From: Deltaproteobacteria bacterium
GTDB lineage: Bacteria > Myxococcota_A > UBA796 > UBA2385
NCBI GenBank assembly: GCA_016845285.1
Contig: JAERSX010000424.1
Location: 1 to 8,596, forward strand
Length of the DNA: 8,596 bases
Direction: 5' to 3'
The position numbers were made by a program, and so were the translations under genes. The notes under the pieces are model-generated. The model had not been told where the DNA came from. It made no database searches and was given only the letters and a program-made list of their open reading frames with translations. Shown here in pieces: positions 6,792 to 8,596 of this stretch. Every line of letters begins with the position of its first letter. The stretch's first letter is position 1.

Positions 6792-6822
6792 AACCGACGA
6801 CCCCCGCGAGGGTCGAACGGTT
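6792..6822. terminator. Stem-loop between DUF481 gene and mscS (candidate terminator or 5' UTR element)
   Basis: The inverted repeat has arms AACCG (6792-6796) plus CGACCC (6798-6803) pairing with GGGTCG (6810-6815) plus CGGTT (6818-6822). That gives 11 base pairs, a 6-base loop and a small 1x2 internal loop. It begins 32 bp after the DUF481 stop, a good place for a terminator. No T-run follows on either strand beyond the TT closing the arm, so classic intrinsic termination is doubtful. It could instead be an operator or a structured mscS leader. Confidence 0.45.
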
Positions 6823-6854
6823 GGTGTGAAGAGATCTGTGCGTGGGCACCGACG

Positions 6855-7703
6855 TCAGAAGACGGAGGCTACCAGGGTCGCGGTGGTGATCTGATCGAGC
6901 CTGCGCAGCTCGAGATCGCTGTAGGTCTCGATGTCAGGATCGAAGCCCGGTGGCACGTTGTCAAAGCTCAAGCTGTGGCTCAGCTTGAGGCTGAACACGT
7001 CGCTGAGCTTCGCGCTGAGCCCGATGGTGTTGAGCACACGCACGTCACTTGCGTCGAGTACGTTTTCGTACACCTCGATGGTCTCTTCCAGCTTCGCGTT
7101 CTCGTTGACGGTCCAGGCGGCACCCACCATGACCCTCGCCGCGATGATCTGCTGGTTGTCCTCGCCGAGGTCGTCCATGTAGTTCTCCTGGGCGTAGTCG
7201 ACGCCGACCTCGGCCACGAGGTGGACGCTGTCGGAGTCGGCCAGGATGCGCGAGTAGCCGACCTGCTCGTGGGAGCGGAGGTCATACCCTGCGAAGGGAT
7301 CGACAAAGGCGCCGACGAGGGCGTAGAGGCTGCTCTTCTCCCCGATGAAGCGGTCATATCGGAGGTCGCCGGCGTAGCGGCGCGTGGTCTCCGCCATGTC
7401 GATGGCGCGATCGTCTGGTCCCAGGAAGCCATCCCCGGCTTGATCGACACGGGACCGTCCCACGTTGGCGCCGAGCACCAGGCCGAGCTTGTTCTTCTGC
7501 CAACGGTGGCCACCGTTGACCGCACTGGAGAGCAGCCAGTACTCGACATTGCCACTGGCCATGGCGTACCCCGCCTCCGCCGAGAGGTCGGTCTCGGGCT
7601 CATCGAACTCCTGGGTGGGATCGTCTGTGCCTGCAAACTCCGGTTCTGCGGCCTGCGCAGAGCCCGCCAGAGCGAGAGCGAGGGCAACGGGAGCAGCGAA
7701 CAT
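6855..7703 (-). CDS. DUF481-family outer-membrane beta-barrel protein
   Basis: This 282-residue predicted secreted outer-membrane protein belongs to DUF481, a family of unknown function that includes salt-induced or YdiY-like proteins. The first 18 residues form a hydrophobic signal ending AQA, with cleavage likely before AEPEF. The mature protein begins with an acidic stretch. It then shows alternating polar/hydrophobic strands with the DUF481-like segments GYAMASGN, YAGDLRYDRF, YALVGAFVDPFAGYD, EQVGYSRI and VAEVGVDY. The chain ends in Phe (LVASVF), the usual C-terminal signal for barrel assembly. ATG at 7703 is preferred over longer in-frame starts upstream because GGAG lies 5 nt before it and the signal peptide starts there. 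The signal is odd in having no Lys or Arg in its n-region. It lies between the TPR membrane protein gene and mscS on the same strand. No transport substrate or ligand can be inferred. Confidence 0.85.
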   Translation of the reverse strand: MFAAPVALALALAGSAQAAEPEFAGTDDPTQEFDEPETDLSAEAGYAMASGNVEYWLLSSAVNGGHRWQKNKLGLVLGANVGRSRVDQAGDGFLGPDDRAIDMAETTRRYAGDLRYDRFIGEKSSLYALVGAFVDPFAGYDLRSHEQVGYSRILADSDSVHLVAEVGVDYAQENYMDDLGEDNQQIIAARVMVGAAWTVNENAKLEETIEVYENVLDASDVRVLNTIGLSAKLSDVFSLKLSHSLSFDNVPPGFDPDIETYSDLELRRLDQITTATLVASVF

Positions 7704-7791
7704 GAACACTCCGGAGAGGCTGTGTGGTGTCGACCCCGATGGAACTGGCGCCATCCGGGCGGCCTCTATCCGAGCACCTGCACGCCTGGCC
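7704..7791 (-). promoter_or_regulatory. Leader region of DUF481 gene with imperfect stem-loop
   Basis: This 88-bp gap separates the TPR protein stop from the DUF481 start and should hold the end of one transcript and possibly the promoter of the next. An imperfect inverted repeat, CCCGATGG (7735-7742) against CCATCCGGG (7751-7759), forms an 8-bp stem with one bulged C and an 8-base loop, starting 32 bp after the TPR stop. No T-run follows it. I see no consensus -10/-35 pair. GGAG just upstream of 7703 is the DUF481 ribosome site. Confidence 0.35.
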
Positions 7792-8596
7792 TCAGAGACC
7801 CAATTCCACGACGCTGCGGTGCCGGGACAGCTTCTCGTCGGCCGCCACCAGCGCCCGAGCCTCATCGCGGAGGCCGGCCCTCACCAAGGCCTTGACCAGG
7901 CGCGCACCCGTCGAAGTGCGGTCCCCCGGCACCGCGTAGGCCCGACGGAGCAAGGCGATCTCGCCATCGACATCGCCGAGCTTGCGCTGGTAGCCAGCGG
8001 CGGCCTTCAGCGTGGGGAAGTGGTCGGGGAACTGGCGCAGCACCACGTCCATGTGGCTCGCAGCCCCACGGTAGTCGTCCGCGCGGGCGTCGAGCTGGGC
8101 CAGCCACCAGTGGGCGCCCATGTCGTCGGGTCGCACCTCGAGCACTTCGCTGTAGGACGTGCGGGCACGGTGGGGCTGATCGTCCATCATCGCCATGTGC
8201 CCGTCGAAGTAGGCGCAGCGGGCCGGGTCGAGCGCCGTGCGTGCGTCGAGGGGCACCCAACACAGCCCAGCCACCACCACGAGGCCAGCCAGCACACCGA
8301 GACGGCGCTCGCGCCGCACCAGCTCGATGCCGAGTGGCACCAGCAAGGCGAGCACTGGGAGCGCGGCCACCCGGTAGCGATCGGCCACCAGGAAGAGGAC
8401 CATGGGCGCATGGAGTGCGACCCAGGCGCCGCCGAGGAGCAGGGCTTCGGGCCGACCACGCTTCCTCAGGAGCAGCAGTCCAGCCAGTCCCAGCGGAAAG
8501 AGCAGCCCGTAGCGAACGGGTAGATAGCGCAGCCAGCCCGTCGCCTGGCCGCTGCGCAGCTGGCAGCGGTAGTCCTCGTTGCGCGGGATCTCCGTG
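7792..8596 (-). CDS. Multi-spanning membrane protein with C-terminal TPR repeats, GT-C/family 39-like (5' truncated)
   Basis: Only the last 267 residues are visible and the frame stays open to the right edge. The visible part starts with a short polar segment (EIPRNEDY), then has about four hydrophobic segments near visible residues 27-43, 51-70, 76-93 and 99-116. ADRYRVAALPVLALL in this part resembles the end of the membrane domain of GT-C/ArnT/PMT-like glycosyltransferases that use lipid-linked sugars. From about residue 128 the chain is soluble and helical, with four TPR-like units starting near AYFDGHM, GAHWWLAQL, FPTLKAAAGY and STGARLVKAL. Each has the small-residue and Pro/Asp-turn spacing of TPRs. 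The stop at 7792 is followed 88 bp later by the DUF481 gene. Glycosyltransferase function is inferred from architecture; the catalytic N-terminus is outside the window, and an O-antigen ligase/polymerase-type protein is an alternative. Confidence 0.75.
   Translation of the reverse strand, partial: TEIPRNEDYRCQLRSGQATGWLRYLPVRYGLLFPLGLAGLLLLRKRGRPEALLLGGAWVALHAPMVLFLVADRYRVAALPVLALLVPLGIELVRRERRLGVLAGLVVVAGLCWVPLDARTALDPARCAYFDGHMAMMDDQPHRARTSYSEVLEVRPDDMGAHWWLAQLDARADDYRGAASHMDVVLRQFPDHFPTLKAAAGYQRKLGDVDGEIALLRRAYAVPGDRTSTGARLVKALVRAGLRDEARALVAADEKLSRHRSVVELGL

Noticed and set aside
7704..7865. Longer N-terminus for the DUF481 protein starting as far as 7865
   Set aside because: The extension overlaps the TPR gene, is Arg/Trp/Pro-rich, and would bury the hydrophobic signal peptide about 55 residues inside the protein.
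7465..8523. A 352-codon plus-strand open frame opposite the DUF481 and TPR genes
   Set aside because: It spans two genes and their gap on the other strand and has no domain-like pattern. The minus-strand genes have a signal peptide, barrel C-terminus and TPRs.

Overview
The window is GC-rich bacterial chromosomal DNA, roughly two-thirds G+C by eye, with strongly G/C-biased third codon positions. Genes are tightly packed and every gap is under 100 bp. I see no tRNA, rRNA, transposon, CRISPR array or phage gene. A lipoprotein enzyme, a DUF481-type outer-membrane barrel ending in Phe and an OmpR/PhoB two-component pair point to a Gram-negative. The GC level and gene mix suggest a Myxococcota/deltaproteobacterial-like lineage, but that assignment is inference and no marker gene is present.

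Layout. (1) 2-421, plus: the C-terminal half of tryptophan synthase alpha (trpA), cut by the left edge. (2) 399-4730, minus: a probable four-gene operon read right to left. It runs from a lipoprotein amidohydrolase of the YtcJ/Amidohydro_3 type, through a serine racemase/threonine dehydratase-like PLP enzyme and a small-sensor histidine kinase, to an OmpR/PhoB response regulator. The gaps are 40 bp, 9 bp and a 4-bp ATGA overlap. The regulator gene also overlaps the end of trpA tail-to-tail by 23 bp. (3) 4731-4828: a 98-bp divergent intergenic region. (4) 4829-5953, plus: a monomeric sarcosine oxidase-family flavoenzyme retaining the full known catalytic set, including the Cys that binds FAD covalently. 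(5) 5963-8596, minus: a small MscS channel, a DUF481 outer-membrane protein, and the C-terminal part of a multi-spanning membrane protein with four TPR-like repeats, cut by the right edge.

How the genes may work together. Kinase and regulator form one signalling pair. Their likely co-transcription with the PLP enzyme and the exported amidohydrolase suggests a link between regulation and amino-acid or amide metabolism. The sarcosine oxidase-like enzyme diverges from the same intergenic region, and its family makes glycine from sarcosine, so an N-methyl-amino-acid/glycine/serine theme is possible but unproven. The MscS and DUF481 genes share an envelope or osmotic flavour but have no visible functional tie to the rest.

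I do not see a clear new biological system. The most useful leads are the two-component pair behind a serine racemase-like gene, the almost loop-less sensor kinase, the Ser-to-Cys change in the PLP site, the altered MscS gate residues, and a clear stem-loop between the DUF481 and mscS genes.
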